Assembly: GCA_943788005.1 (NCBI GenBank)
Contig: CALSOP010000001.1
Coordinates: 186,001 to 250,000 of the forward strand
DNA from: an uncultured Gammaproteobacteria bacterium
GTDB taxonomy: Bacteria > Pseudomonadota > Gammaproteobacteria > Eutrophobiales > Eutrophobiaceae
DNA length: 64,000 nucleotides
Direction: 5' to 3'
Shown piece by piece: positions 19,229 through 29,446 of this stretch. Position numbers and translations under genes: made by a program. The notes under the pieces are model-generated. The model searched no databases. It saw only the letters and a list, made by a program, of their open reading frames with translations, and was not told the DNA's origin. Numbering within the stretch: the stretch's first letter is position 1; each line of letters opens with the position of its first letter.

Positions 19229-19244
19229 TGTGAACTGTGTCACA
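19229..19244. promoter_or_regulatory. CRP-like site upstream of the OmpA-type lipoprotein
   Basis: TGTGA-N6-TCACA is a perfect match to the core CRP/Vfr consensus, flanked by AT-rich sequence. Its centre is about 80 bp upstream of the lipoprotein start and past the ispG stop. It may be an activator site; no crp gene is in the window. Confidence 0.6.
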
Positions 19245-19264
19245 TTATTGCCCCGGTTTACAGT

Positions 19265-20497
<1,233 letters not shown>

Positions 20498-20633
20498 GAT
20501 AAAAACCTTGATGTTAATAATAAATACAACGCGCAGTCTAATCCGCGGGAATACGCTGTCAAGCAGACAGTTAATTGAATCATCCTGTTAATTTGTTAGG
20601 AAAAATTAATAACAGCATGAGATAATGCGAAGT

Positions 20634-21149
20634 ATGAATAAGAAAAATAGTTTTACACGAGAAGAATTACTTGCTTGTGGGCGTGGGGAAATGTTCGGCG
20701 AAGGAAATGCACAGTTACCCCTTCCCAATATGCTTATGTTTGATCGCATCGTCGATATTACAGATGATGGTGGTTCGGTAGGTAAGGGTCAAATAATTGC
20801 TGAACTCGATATTACAGATGATCTTTGGTTTTTTGGTTGCCACTTTGTTGGAGACCCCGTTATGCCCGGTTGCCTGGGATTAGATGCGATGTGGCAATTA
20901 GTCGGTTTTTTTCTGGGGTGGTCCGGTGCACCAGGGCGTGGGCGAGCTTTAGCCGCAGGAGATGTTAAATTTACCGGGCAAGTGACACCAAAAAACAAAC
21001 TAGTAACCTATCATATAGATATGAAACGAGTCGTATTACGTAGATTAGTCATGGGTGTCGCAGATGCAACCATGTCTGTAGATGGAAAAGAAGTCTATGC
21101 CGCAAAGGATCTCCGGGTAGGGCTATTTAAATCAACAGAAGATTTTTAG
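20634..21149 (+). CDS. fabA: 3-hydroxyacyl-ACP dehydratase/isomerase FabA
   Basis: Dehydrates 3-hydroxydecanoyl-ACP and isomerises trans-2 to cis-3-decenoyl-ACP, the branch point to unsaturated fatty acids. The hot-dog fold carries the catalytic His in [14 protein letters not shown] and the Asp in LGLDAMWQL. Starting at ATG 20634 ([13 protein letters not shown]) gives 171 residues and aligns with the family N-terminus. An ATG 9 bp upstream is also possible. fabB follows after 9 bp. Confidence 0.95.
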   Translation: MNKKNSFTREELLACGRGEMFGEGNAQLPLPNMLMFDRIVDITDDGGSVGKGQIIAELDITDDLWFFGCHFVGDPVMPGCLGLDAMWQLVGFFLGWSGAPGRGRALAAGDVKFTGQVTPKNKLVTYHIDMKRVVLRRLVMGVADATMSVDGKEVYAAKDLRVGLFKSTEDF

Positions 21150-21158
21150 GAGTTCAAA

Positions 21159-22373
21159 TTGAAAAGAGTTGTCGTAACAGGCATGGGGATCGTGTCTAGT
21201 ATTGGAAATAATAAAGCTGAGGTATTGGATTCTCTTATGCAGGGGACATCTGGTATCACGCATTGCCCTGAATATGCTGAAATGGGATTCCGCTCTCATA
21301 TCCATGGCGCAATCGATCTCGACTTGGATTCATTGATTGACCGTAAACTCAAGCGTTTTATGGGTGACAGTGCTGCGTATGCATACCTCGCCATGCATGA
21401 AGCAATTGAAGACGCATCACTGGAAGAAGACAATATATCGAATGTTCGGACAGGAGTTATTGTCGGTTCCGGCGGCGGTTCAAATGCTAATTTACAGGAG
21501 TCGATTGATACCCTTCGCTCACGAGGAGCACGAAAAATAGGGCCAACTATGGTTCCTCGAATAATGGCAAGTACCAATAGTGCCTGTCTTTCTGTTGCCT
21601 ATAAAATAAAAGGCGTCAATTATTCTATAAGCTCTGCATGTGCAACCAGTGCTCATTGTATTGGCAATGCTTATGAGCTAATTCAAATGGGGAAACAGGA
21701 TATTATATTTGCCGGTGGTGGTGACGAGGTTCATTGGACGTCAACACTATTGTTCGACAGTATGGGAGCGCTTTCGTCAAAGTATAACGATACCCCTACT
21801 ACAGCTTCTCGTCCTTACGATGCAAATCGTGATGGTTTTGTCATATCTGGTGGTGGTGGAATCCTTGTACTGGAAGAACTGGAACATGCATTAGCACGAG
21901 ATGCAAAAATATATGCTGAAGTTATAGGTTACGGTGCAACATCGGATGGTTCCGACATGGTCAAACCCTCTGGGGAAGGTGCTGTCAGATGCATGCAACA
22001 AGCTATGAGCTCTATTGGCAGTAAGGTTGACTATATAAATGCTCACGCTACTAGCACTCCCGCTGGCGATATCGCAGAGCTAAATGCAATAAAAGAAGTC
22101 TTCAAAGATGATATGCCAATAATCAGTGCTACTAAGTCTCAAACAGGTCATGGCCTCGGTGCAGCTGGCGCGAACGAATCGATCTACAGCTTACTGATGC
22201 TGGAAAGTGACTTTATTGCCTCATCTTTAAATATAACAGATCTCGACCCTGGTGCAGCGGGAATGCCTATTGCATTTGACAGAACTGACAATGCTGGACT
22301 ACATACAATAATGTCTAACAGTTTTGGATTTGGTGGGACTAACGCAACTCTAGTATTTCAAAAACCAGATTAG
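21159..22373 (+). CDS. fabB: 3-oxoacyl-ACP synthase I FabB
   Basis: Condensing enzyme that elongates the cis-3-decenoyl-ACP made by FabA. The Cys-His-His triad is visible: [19 protein letters not shown] and [12 protein letters not shown]. The 404-residue length is normal. Translation starts at TTG 21159 with AGGAG 6 nt upstream. The fabA-fabB pair is the hallmark of anaerobic unsaturated fatty acid synthesis in gammaproteobacteria. Confidence 0.96.
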   Translation: MKRVVVTGMGIVSSIGNNKAEVLDSLMQGTSGITHCPEYAEMGFRSHIHGAIDLDLDSLIDRKLKRFMGDSAAYAYLAMHEAIEDASLEEDNISNVRTGVIVGSGGGSNANLQESIDTLRSRGARKIGPTMVPRIMASTNSACLSVAYKIKGVNYSISSACATSAHCIGNAYELIQMGKQDIIFAGGGDEVHWTSTLLFDSMGALSSKYNDTPTTASRPYDANRDGFVISGGGGILVLEELEHALARDAKIYAEVIGYGATSDGSDMVKPSGEGAVRCMQQAMSSIGSKVDYINAHATSTPAGDIAELNAIKEVFKDDMPIISATKSQTGHGLGAAGANESIYSLLMLESDFIASSLNITDLDPGAAGMPIAFDRTDNAGLHTIMSNSFGFGGTNATLVFQKPD

Positions 22374-22455
22374 CTACTCCTGCATGACTATCAATTCAAT
22401 CTGATTAGTCAGGCTTAATCTATTACAATTAATAGCACTTGATATTGATTTACAA

Positions 22456-22476
22456 TTGCCTGTGCCCCACAGGCAA
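22456..22476. terminator. Hairpin downstream of fabB
   Basis: TTGCCTGTG and CACAGGCAA form a perfect 9-bp stem with a CCC loop. There is no T-run after it, so it may be a Rho-assisted or processing hairpin rather than a standard terminator. It is about 80 bp past the fabB stop. Confidence 0.4.
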
Positions 22477-22520
22477 GTACTTAGTCTAAAATTATATCTT
22501 ATTTACTCATCCCTTCATTA

Positions 22521-22925
22521 TTGACATTCTCGTCATCCTTGGCGGTCGTGCTAAGCTATGCGGATGGAGGCCAAACTATTAACAGTGTTATTGAGCTGGA
22601 CGGTGAATCTATTGAGTTATCCACATCCGGATGTTGTACCTGAACTATCTTATAAACCGCATCAGTTTTTGTTGATGTTGCCTGTGCAGGAAATGAAAAG
22701 TGTAAAGCTGTTGCATGGCATGACAACAATAAGACAATATTTCTTGATGATCTTATAAAAGGTAGCACCGATGCAAACACGCGTTACGATGAGATGAATT
22801 GTGAACTACATGCAAAACGCGAACGCGAAGCATCCTCAGTGGAACGCCAATATCTCAATAAAATAGCAGGTAGATTCGTTGCGATTTACATGAACTATCT
22901 TCCATGCAAAATACAAACAAACTAA
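22521..22925 (+). pseudogene. Decayed gene for a small exported protein
   Basis: One frame from a TTG at 22521 encodes a signal-peptide-like start (TFSSSLAVVLSYADGGQTIN) and then hits TGA at 22641 and TAA at 22653. The same frame stays open for about 90 residues to a TAA at 22923, including VFVDVACAGNEKCKAVAW and NCELHAKREREASS. A neighbouring frame bridges the two stops, so two compensating indels could explain the break. Cys residues suggest a periplasmic protein. I do not recognise the family. It lies next to a disrupted antiporter gene, in an eroding stretch. Confidence 0.35.
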
Positions 22926-22970
22926 TTGGTCAAAGACTACTTAAAATTAACGTCATGAGTATAATTAATT

Positions 22971-23799
22971 TTGGATAACACGGTTCTATTATCTCTCGCT
23001 GGTATTGGTGTTCTCGGTATCTGCTGTCAATGGTTAGCATGGTGGGCAAGGCTACCCGCAATCTTATTTCTATTAATTGTTGGTATCCTAGTTGGCCCAG
23101 TTTTCAACATACTTGATCCAGATGCGTTATTTGGAAATTTATTATTTCCAATCGTTTCTTTGTCAGTCGCAGTCATCCTTTTTGAAGGAAGTTTGACACT
23201 AAAATTTGAAGACATCAGGGGTCACGGTAAGACCGTTAGTAATCTAATAACAATTGGAGCATTGATAACCTGGTTGATTATTGCTTACAGCACACATTAT
23301 TTAATCGACTTCCCATTTGAACTTGCTTTTTTATTTGGTGCTGTAGTTATAGTCACCGGACCAACAGTTATTATTCCGATGCTGAGAACAGTACGACCAA
23401 ATGCCAAGATAACAAATGTGCTCCGCTGGGAAGGTATTGTTATTGACCCACTTGGAGCTTTGCTTGCAGTTCTAGTATTTAATTTTATTATTTCAGGCCA
23501 ACAACATAATGCAATAAGCTCAATTGCAATAACCTTTGGTTCAATAATGTTCGTTGGGTTTTCTATGGGTTTTCTAAGCGGTTGGTTATTAGGTGAGTTA
23601 TTGAGAAAGCAACTTGTCCCACAGTACTTAAGGAATGTACTCACTTTAATATCTGTATGTGCGGTTTATGTTTTATCAGACACCATAGAACATGAATCTG
23701 GTTTGTTAGCAGTAACCATTATGGGTATGACAATGGCTAACATGAAGGACATGGACATCGATGATGTACTTGATTTCAAGGAAAGCTTAAGCCTGTTAT
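22971..23799 (+). pseudogene. Na+/H+ antiporter (CPA1/NhaP type), truncated by an IS
   Basis: The first 277 residues of a sodium/proton antiporter read from a TTG start: repeated membrane helices with ARLPAILFLLIVGILVGP, the VILFEGSLTL helix and the GPTVIIPMLRTVRP segment typical of the family. Coding is lost at 23800, where the IS end begins; the frame then reads nine IS-derived residues and stops. The remaining membrane helices and any C-terminal domain are not found to the right of the IS. The protein should be non-functional. Confidence 0.88.
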
Positions 23800-23882
23800 T
23801 GTACCCCGTCAGCACCATGTGGACCAACTAGCCTGATTCTCTAAGAGATAGTTTTAGTTCATCGTTAACCCAAGAGGAAACG

Positions 23883-24245
23883 ATGATGACAAGTAAAAGA
23901 AGTGTAGAACATACTGTGCGCGATATTCGTCGACGCACCCGTAAAAAATATTCAGCAGAAGAAAAAATTCGTATCGTACTTGAAGGCTTACGTGGCGAAG
24001 AAAGCATCGCTGAGCTATGTCGCAAGGAAGGACTAAACCCAAATGTTTACTACCGTTGGTCGAAAGACTTTCTGGAGGCAGGTAAGAAACGTTTATCAGG
24101 CGATATCGTACGTGAAGCGACCTCAGATGAAGTCAAAGAACTGCGTGCTGAAACATCTGCGCTGAAAGAAACCTTAGGCGAAGTAGTCATGGAGAATCGG
24201 CTGCTTAAAAAAAGCGTGCTCGGGGATGGGGAGGACGATATATGA
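23883..24245 (+). CDS. IS3-family transposase OrfA
   Basis: A 120-residue DNA-binding subunit. A helix-turn-helix lies at about 25-60 (KIRIVLEGLRGEESIAELCRKEG... NVYYRWSKDF) and a leucine-zipper-like helix at about 85-112 (LRAETSALKETLGEVVMEN). It ends in an ATGA overlap with orfB. A slippery A-run at 24207 near its end would allow a minor OrfAB fusion. Confidence 0.93.
   Translation: MMTSKRSVEHTVRDIRRRTRKKYSAEEKIRIVLEGLRGEESIAELCRKEGLNPNVYYRWSKDFLEAGKKRLSGDIVREATSDEVKELRAETSALKETLGEVVMENRLLKKSVLGDGEDDI
24207..24214 (+). promoter_or_regulatory. Slippery A7G for -1 frameshifting in the IS
   Basis: Seven A residues and a G sit in frame as CTT AAA AAA AGC. A -1 slip continues in the orfB frame (KRARGWGGRYM) without a stop, producing an OrfAB transposase. 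IS3-family elements commonly use such an A-run. A GGGAGG about 7 nt before the orfB ATG would also allow separate OrfB initiation. Confidence 0.75.
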
Positions 24246-25240
24246 GGTACTTAGCATCGGATAAAGTCGAGATTATTCAACTGGTACAGAACTCAGATCT
24301 GTCGGTTCGACAAACGCTGACTCGGCTGGACATTCATAAGTCCACTTTTTACAACTGGCTCAAACGTTATGAAGAGAATGGCGTTGATGGCTTGGAAGAC
24401 AAGAAGCCGATTCCCCATGCGGTATGGAATAAAATCACCGAAGACCACTGTGAAGCCGTTATTGAGTTAGCCTTAGAGAAGCCTGATTTGTCTCCACGAG
24501 AGTTAGCCGTAAATTACACTGACAACAAGGCTTACTTCGTCTCAGAATCCACGGTGTACAGGCTGCTGAAAGAACAAGACTTAATTACCAGTCCGGCCTA
24601 TATCCTGATGGAGGCCAGTGATAAGTTTCAACAGCCCACTACGCGCGTGAATGAGATGTGGCAAACGGATTTTACCTATTTCAAGATTATCGGTTGGGGT
24701 TGGTATTACTTATCCACGGTATTAGATGATTACTCACGTTACATTATTGCCTGGCGTTTATGTACGGGCATGAGTAGCCGTGATGTCTCTGATACGCTGG
24801 ATGACGCCTTACGCTTTACGGGACTTGATACAGTAAAGGTAAATCATAAACCGCGTTTACTCAGTGACAATGGCCCGTGTTATATCTCCGGTGAATTAGC
24901 CGATTACCTTGAAGAAAACGGTATGACGCACACTCGAGGTCGACCTTATCATCCACAAACACAAGGCAAGATAGAGCGCTGGCATCGTTCAATGAAGAAT
25001 CAGATATTACTTCACCACTATTATTTCCCCGGGGAACTGGAGGAACAGTTGCAGCGTTTTGTGAGTTATTACAACCATGAGCGTTATCATGAATCACTTG
25101 ATAACCTGACACCGGCTGATGTCTTTTATGGGCGTGGCGAAGAAATACTAAGTCAACGAGAGCTAATCAAACAAAACACGTTAGCGATGAGACGACAAAT
25201 GCATTACGATAAACAACAAGTGAAGCACATAACCTATTGA
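24242..25240 (+). CDS. IS3-family transposase OrfB (DDE integrase core)
   Basis: A 332-residue catalytic part. After an N-terminal HTH_21-like region (LTRLDIHKSTFYNWLKRYEENG) the rve core has the three acidic residues: Asp in WQTDFTYF, Asp in LLSDNGPCY and Glu in GKIERWHRSMKN. All are intact, so the element may still move. It overlaps orfA by 4 bp in the -1 frame. Confidence 0.94.
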   Translation: MRYLASDKVEIIQLVQNSDLSVRQTLTRLDIHKSTFYNWLKRYEENGVDGLEDKKPIPHAVWNKITEDHCEAVIELALEKPDLSPRELAVNYTDNKAYFVSESTVYRLLKEQDLITSPAYILMEASDKFQQPTTRVNEMWQTDFTYFKIIGWGWYYLSTVLDDYSRYIIAWRLCTGMSSRDVSDTLDDALRFTGLDTVKVNHKPRLLSDNGPCYISGELADYLEENGMTHTRGRPYHPQTQGKIERWHRSMKNQILLHHYYFPGELEEQLQRFVSYYNHERYHESLDNLTPADVFYGRGEEILSQRELIKQNTLAMRRQMHYDKQQVKHITY

Positions 25241-25329
25241 TGAACTAATGTGTCTCTTAAATCAAACCGCTACCTGTCCAAAAGGTTTTGACGACGTACA
25301 GTTTTCGATATCAGTAAGAAGATCTGAGT

Positions 25330-25740
25330 TCATGAATGGATGTCCTCAATATCGTCACATTTCATCTCATATTCACATTTTTCAAGGTCATCTTCCAGAC
25401 AGATTTGATCGCCATTTTCTGCTGATTCCCAGCGTCCCGTAATTTCCTTAACTCTACATGGTTGTTTCAGCGGTATCCCGTCTAAACGCAACAAACTTCT
25501 ACTACCAGAATAATAACAAGCTATATACTCAGCCTCGTTTCTAATCCTGACTGAATATAATTTCTCTACCGATAACACATCTTCAAGTGTTCGCCTTTCA
25601 TTTATGCTCCAGTCATACTCTCGTGAAATATTTCTTTTTATTATCTTCTCAGGTGTTGGACATTGGTCAGCAAACAATAAGCTTGGGATTACTGAAAGAA
25701 TAATAAAATAGATGCATTGGTCTTTGGTAAAAAAATTCAT
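25330..25740 (-). CDS. Hypothetical exported cysteine-rich protein
   Basis: A 136-residue protein with an N-terminal signal sequence (hydrophobic IYFIILSVIPSLLFA, cut before DQCPTPEK). The mature part has six Cys (QCP, IACYYSG, KQPCRV, DQICL, KCEYEMKC), which points to disulphides in the periplasm. The pattern WSINERRTLEDVLSVEKLYSVRI...ACYYSGSRSLLRLDG looks like a small conserved domain, but I cannot name it. The gene ends 30 bp from the IS right end and appears intact. Codon use is AT-rich like its neighbours. Confidence 0.65.
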   Translation of the reverse strand: MNFFTKDQCIYFIILSVIPSLLFADQCPTPEKIIKRNISREYDWSINERRTLEDVLSVEKLYSVRIRNEAEYIACYYSGSRSLLRLDGIPLKQPCRVKEITGRWESAENGDQICLEDDLEKCEYEMKCDDIEDIHS

Positions 25741-25823
25741 AGTTATTTTTAGATTTCTTGCAGCCTTTTAAGATAAGATTATACTCAAGTTTAGAATAGT
25801 TATTAATTTCAAAGGTTCATATT

Positions 25824-26081
25824 ATGCAAGATAATCTTAATGAAAAAATCATTTCTCTAAAAAAAGAATTAGAACAAATATCCATTGAGAATAGTGACGC
25901 AAAAAATCATATCAATACCTTGATTGAAGAGATTGAGGAACTAAATGAGCAATCTGTTGAAGATAACACTTTTATCATCAATAAATTAAAACAGTCAATT
26001 GAGTCATTTGAAACTGAACACCCAAGAGCGACAGCTATACTAAACGACATCATGGTGACTCTAAGTAATATCGGTATTTAA
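25824..26081 (+). CDS. DUF4404 family coiled-coil protein
   Basis: An 85-residue soluble protein. Residues 1-45 are a heptad-rich helix (LNEKIISLKKELEQISIE..., LIEEIEELNEQS) and the C-terminal ESFETEHPRATAILNDIMVTLSNIGI segment matches the conserved end of DUF4404 (short gammaproteobacterial proteins of unknown function). It is divergent from the exported protein at 25330. Confidence 0.75.
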   Translation: MQDNLNEKIISLKKELEQISIENSDAKNHINTLIEEIEELNEQSVEDNTFIINKLKQSIESFETEHPRATAILNDIMVTLSNIGI

Positions 26082-26105
26082 TGTAATCAGAATTAAACTT
26101 TCCTA

Positions 26106-26696
26106 TTATATTTTTTTAAATATTAATAAGCGATTATTAGCTGGCATAGCAACATCTTTAAAGAGGATAAGCGAGTTATTTTTTGCTAAGCACTCTAAGT
26201 CCTCAAAATCTCTGAGACCACTTTCTGGATCTCGCTCTTTCAACATATCATCAAAACATCGGTTGCTATCGCTTGTATAATCATTGTTGTAATTGAAAGG
26301 CCCATAAATCACAAAAAAACCATCCGTAGGCAACAGACTCTTAACACCTTCGACCATCGCAACGACCATCTTCCAATGCATAATATGGCAGGTGTTTGCT
26401 GTAAAGATTGCATCAAAGCTACTAGTGGGCCATTCACCATTTTCAACATCGAGTTCAATTGGGAACTCAATATTTGATGAATTACTCTCTTCGATCCATT
26501 GGCTGATACCAACATGGTTTTCTATTCGATCACTAGTATACCAACGCAGAGTCGGCAGATTCTCTGCAAAAAAAACGGCATGCTGGCCTGTACCACTACC
26601 AATCTCAAGCACATTACGGCACAGACTAAAATACGGTGATATTTCGCTCAATATGGGGACTTTATTGTTATCACATGCTTGAGAATAAGGTTTCAT
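26106..26696 (-). CDS. DUF938 SAM-dependent methyltransferase
   Basis: A 196-residue class I methyltransferase fold. The SAM motif NVLEIGSGTGQHAVFFA is followed by the acidic strand end (YTSDRIE) and the family-specific ANTCHIMHWK and VIYGPFNYNNDYTSDSN segments. DUF938 proteins are related to the animal METTL26 family and have no established substrate. It is a single gene convergent with the DUF4404 gene. Confidence 0.85.
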   Translation of the reverse strand: MKPYSQACDNNKVPILSEISPYFSLCRNVLEIGSGTGQHAVFFAENLPTLRWYTSDRIENHVGISQWIEESNSSNIEFPIELDVENGEWPTSSFDAIFTANTCHIMHWKMVVAMVEGVKSLLPTDGFFVIYGPFNYNNDYTSDSNRCFDDMLKERDPESGLRDFEDLECLAKNNSLILFKDVAMPANNRLLIFKKI

Positions 26697-26756
26697 TAAT
26701 TTGCTTTAAATTTATAGCAATAATATTTTGAATAGATAAACCCAAAGATGGCCGGA

Positions 26757-28061
26757 TTATTTTTCAGGGTTTAAAATCTTAATTTCTCGTTGAGGGAATG
26801 GTATTTCCATATTATGTTCTTTTAGTGCATCCCAGATCATTAAAAGTAAATCTGCTCCTACACGATTTGGACCATCATCAATACCTTCCATCCAGAATTC
26901 AATCAGAATATCTACACCAGAATCCCCGAAGCCAGCTATTTCTGCATCAGGTCGCTCTTCCAAAGGAATGTCAGACCCGCTTAACACTCTTGGATGACTG
27001 GCAACAACCTCCCGTAAGACATCAAACAATTTATGTAAATCTGTTTTATAAGCGACTTGAAATTCAATCGAGTAACGCTGTTTTTTATTCTTGTGTGTCC
27101 AGTTTACGAAGTTGGTTGTTATGAATTGCTCATTAGGAACCATGATGTCTTTGCCATCAAACGTTTCTAATGTCGTAGAACGCATTTTTAATTCACGGAT
27201 GATACCAGTCCGACCATCTTCAAGTTCAATGTAATCACCAACGGTGATAGATCGATCCAGCAAGATGATGATGCCCGATATAAAATTGGATGCTATAGCC
27301 TGTAAACCAAATCCAAGACCAACACCTACCGCGCCACCAAATACAGCGAGCGCTGTCAGATTAATTCCCATAACCTGAAGCAGTAATATAAATATAACGA
27401 CAAACAAACACACTTCAAACAACTTAGCAAAAACTTCTCTTGTGCCAAGCTCAAGGTCTTCCTGACTGCGTATTATTTGTTGACCGACATTATTTGATAT
27501 GCGACCCAACCAGAAAAGTAATGAACCGAACACAAGGACACGAGCAAGATCAAATAAACTTACCTCTATATTTCCGATTTGCATATCAATCGTATCAAGA
27601 AACGTTGATACATCATCCAACCATCCAAATACTTGCAAGATGGCTATTGGAATACCAATCCATTTAACCATTGATTTGATTATTTGCTTCTTAATAAAAT
27701 GAGATATAAAGGTATAGAGTAGGACTATTACAGCTAATCCTTGCGCAACTCTCAGGAGGCCACTTTGATGTAAAACTAGTGTGCTTAACTCAACAGTAAT
27801 TGCCAAGGTAAAAACAGTGAATAAAGGGAAGAGTAAATCATCTGTGTCATGTATCTTTTTTCTAATTAAATATAATGGACCTTCTTTAGGTTCATTCCTG
27901 AGTATTGGAATGTATTTTTTTAACGCTGCAGCTATCAGGTAAGCGATAGTAATAGATAAGATAATCATGCCGCACTGAACATAAAATTGCGGACTTGTTG
28001 ACCAATCAAGCAAACTTAAACCAAGTTGGCTAATATAAGATTCTAGTTCGTTCATTGACAT
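26757..28061 (-). CDS. MscS-family mechanosensitive ion channel
   Basis: A 434-residue inner-membrane protein with several N-terminal helices, then the MscS core: the glycine/alanine-rich pore helix (FGGAVGVGLGFGLQAIASNFISG), the beta domain (GDYIELEDGRTGIIRELKMRSTTL) and the cytoplasmic alpha/beta cage ending in IPFPQREI. It releases solutes on osmotic downshock. Residues 80-170 hold extra helices compared with E. coli MscS (286 residues). Confidence 0.93.
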   Translation of the reverse strand: MSMNELESYISQLGLSLLDWSTSPQFYVQCGMIILSITIAYLIAAALKKYIPILRNEPKEGPLYLIRKKIHDTDDLLFPLFTVFTLAITVELSTLVLHQSGLLRVAQGLAVIVLLYTFISHFIKKQIIKSMVKWIGIPIAILQVFGWLDDVSTFLDTIDMQIGNIEVSLFDLARVLVFGSLLFWLGRISNNVGQQIIRSQEDLELGTREVFAKLFEVCLFVVIFILLLQVMGINLTALAVFGGAVGVGLGFGLQAIASNFISGIIILLDRSITVGDYIELEDGRTGIIRELKMRSTTLETFDGKDIMVPNEQFITTNFVNWTHKNKKQRYSIEFQVAYKTDLHKLFDVLREVVASHPRVLSGSDIPLEERPDAEIAGFGDSGVDILIEFWMEGIDDGPNRVGADLLLMIWDALKEHNMEIPFPQREIKILNPEK

Positions 28062-28230
28062 TCCGATTCAATCTCCTATGCCTTATAAGATCAAGACATC
28101 AAGAATATTTATACCATAATAAATGAAATTTTGATGTTTAATTGTAGTGGCATCAAACATAATTACTGAAGATTGAGTTACTTGGTAGACTTTAATGTTG
28201 TTATGAATTTATTTCTCCTTTCAAAAAGCA

Positions 28231-28839
28231 TTACCTTGATTCTTGTTTGTAATACCTTACCTGTCCAACGACAACTCCCTGTATATGAACTCGATCTGCC
28301 GGATAGATCATCGGTGCCATTAATTGGTTAGCGGGTATTAATTCGACGCGATCACCATGTTTTCTTAATTTCTTTAAAGTAGCTTCTCCGTTATCGATTA
28401 AAGCAACGACGATGTCACCATTATCCGCTGTTGTTGATTCTCGGATAATCACAAGATCGCCATTAAAAATACCGGCCTCGATCATTGAATCTCCCTTCAC
28501 CTCGAGTACATAACGCCCCTCCCCCATCAGCATATCTGAGAAATTTATCTCCAGCTGTTCCGGGATTGCTTCGATAGGTTGCCCGGCTGCAATACGACCC
28601 GCAAACGGTAAAATCAACAATCGTCGACTTTGTTCACCCGTTAAACGAAGACCTCGCCAACTTCTCCCCGTTCGATGTAAATGACCCTTTTCTATTAGCG
28701 ATTCTACATAGCGATGCACTGTACCTTTAGATTTAATATCAAGCGATTCACCGATCTCAACTAAAGTCGGTGAATGCCCATTTTGTGTAATGTGATGTGT
28801 TATGCATTGAAGTATTTTTTCTTCTAGACCTGTCAACAT
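28231..28839 (-). CDS. lexA: LexA-type SOS repressor (short-HTH variant)
   Basis: A 202-residue LexA. A winged HTH at 23-66 has the recognition segment SKGTVHRYVESLIEKGHL, unlike the E. coli LexA helix. The self-cleavage site is at Ala85-Gly86 (GRIAAGQP), with the Ser118 (GDSM) and Lys156 (ATLKKL) dyad present. So RecA-stimulated autocleavage should work, but DNA specificity is expected to differ from E. coli. The start at 28839 has AAGGAG 8 nt upstream. The promoter holds two direct-repeat boxes, indicating autoregulation. Confidence 0.92.
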   Translation of the reverse strand: MLTGLEEKILQCITHHITQNGHSPTLVEIGESLDIKSKGTVHRYVESLIEKGHLHRTGRSWRGLRLTGEQSRRLLILPFAGRIAAGQPIEAIPEQLEINFSDMLMGEGRYVLEVKGDSMIEAGIFNGDLVIIRESTTADNGDIVVALIDNGEATLKKLRKHGDRVELIPANQLMAPMIYPADRVHIQGVVVGQVRYYKQESR

Positions 28840-28844
28840 ACAAG

Positions 28845-28896
28845 GTTCTCCTTACGTTCTCTTTTACAGAATAGAGAACAATAAGAGAACTTTCAA
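28845..28896 (-). promoter_or_regulatory. lexA promoter with two direct-repeat operators
   Basis: On the minus strand TTGAAA (28891-28896) and TATTCT (28868-28873) are 17 bp apart, and that spacer is entirely GTTCTC-N5-GTTCTC read on the minus strand. A second copy in the opposite orientation (28845-28850 and 28856-28861) overlaps the transcript start and the AAGGAG. Both copies fit GTTC-N7-GTTC, the direct-repeat LexA box known from alphaproteobacteria, rather than the CTG-N10-CAG box of E. coli. Confidence 0.8.
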
Positions 28897-28986
28897 GTAT
28901 ATTTTCAAATAATGTGACTTCGGTATGGATAAAGATAAGATAGAAGGAGACTAACGTTACAGCAAAGCCACTGGAGAAAAACAATA

Positions 28987-29445
28987 ATGAAGCAGCTAAT
29001 GATCCTTCTAATCTTAAATGCAGTTGGACTATATTCAATTCCAAGCTCTGCTGATGACGACATGGCTAAGGCAGTCATCGACAAAGCCATTGAGGGTGGT
29101 TTTACTGAATTGGAAAAACAAATCATTGATAAATATTTTAAGAAAATAAACACCGAAACTAACTCAAATGAAACTCAAAACAAGAAGAAAAACAAAAAGA
29201 AAGGGTTGCCACCGGGTTTAGCGAAAAAAGAGAAGCTTCCGCAAGGCTTAGCTAAACAACTGGAAAAAAACGGGACATTACCTCCCGGCTTGGCAAAACG
29301 TGATTTACCGGCTGATCTTGAGTCTGAATTGCCAGATCCCGTTGAAGGTCTGGAAAGGGCTATCGTTGATAATACTGTTGTCCTTGTAGAAAAAGCGACC
29401 GGACGAATCATTGATATCTTAAAGGATGTCGTATTAGGAAATTGA
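28987..29445 (+). CDS. CigR/RcnB-like exported protein
   Basis: A 152-residue protein with a signal peptide ([22 protein letters not shown]). After a helical region ([24 protein letters not shown]) and a lysine-rich linker come repeats of the form [32 protein letters not shown]. These lead to a small C-terminal domain ([17 protein letters not shown]). This is the layout of CigR-like anti-virulence regulator/RcnB-domain proteins. It is divergent from lexA across the LexA boxes and 1 bp from msrB, so it may share regulation with both. Confidence 0.75.
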   Translation: MKQLMILLILNAVGLYSIPSSADDDMAKAVIDKAIEGGFTELEKQIIDKYFKKINTETNSNETQNKKKNKKKGLPPGLAKKEKLPQGLAKQLEKNGTLPPGLAKRDLPADLESELPDPVEGLERAIVDNTVVLVEKATGRIIDILKDVVLGN

Positions 29446-29446
29446 A

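Larger units (their letters stand above)
23800..25300 (+). mobile_element. Complete IS3-family insertion sequence
   Basis: A 1501-bp element bounded by imperfect inverted repeats. The left end begins TGTACCCCGTCA and the right end, read on the minus strand, begins TGTACGTCGTCA; about 19 of the first 25 positions agree. It carries orfA and orfB in the relation expected for IS3. The flanks (TTAT on the left, GTTT on the right) show no 3-4 bp target duplication, which suggests a deletion or rearrangement after insertion. That fits the loss of the antiporter 3' half. Confidence 0.9.

Noticed and set aside
22617-22625. TTATCCACA, a perfect DnaA box
   Set aside because: A single copy inside a decayed coding region; expected by chance in a window of this size.
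24861-25112. Long minus-strand open frame within orfB of the IS
   Set aside because: It is an antisense shadow of the transposase with no ribosome-binding site or recognisable domain.
28130-28165. TTTGATG/CATCAAA inverted repeat after lexA
   Set aside because: Long loop and no T-run; too weak to call a terminator.
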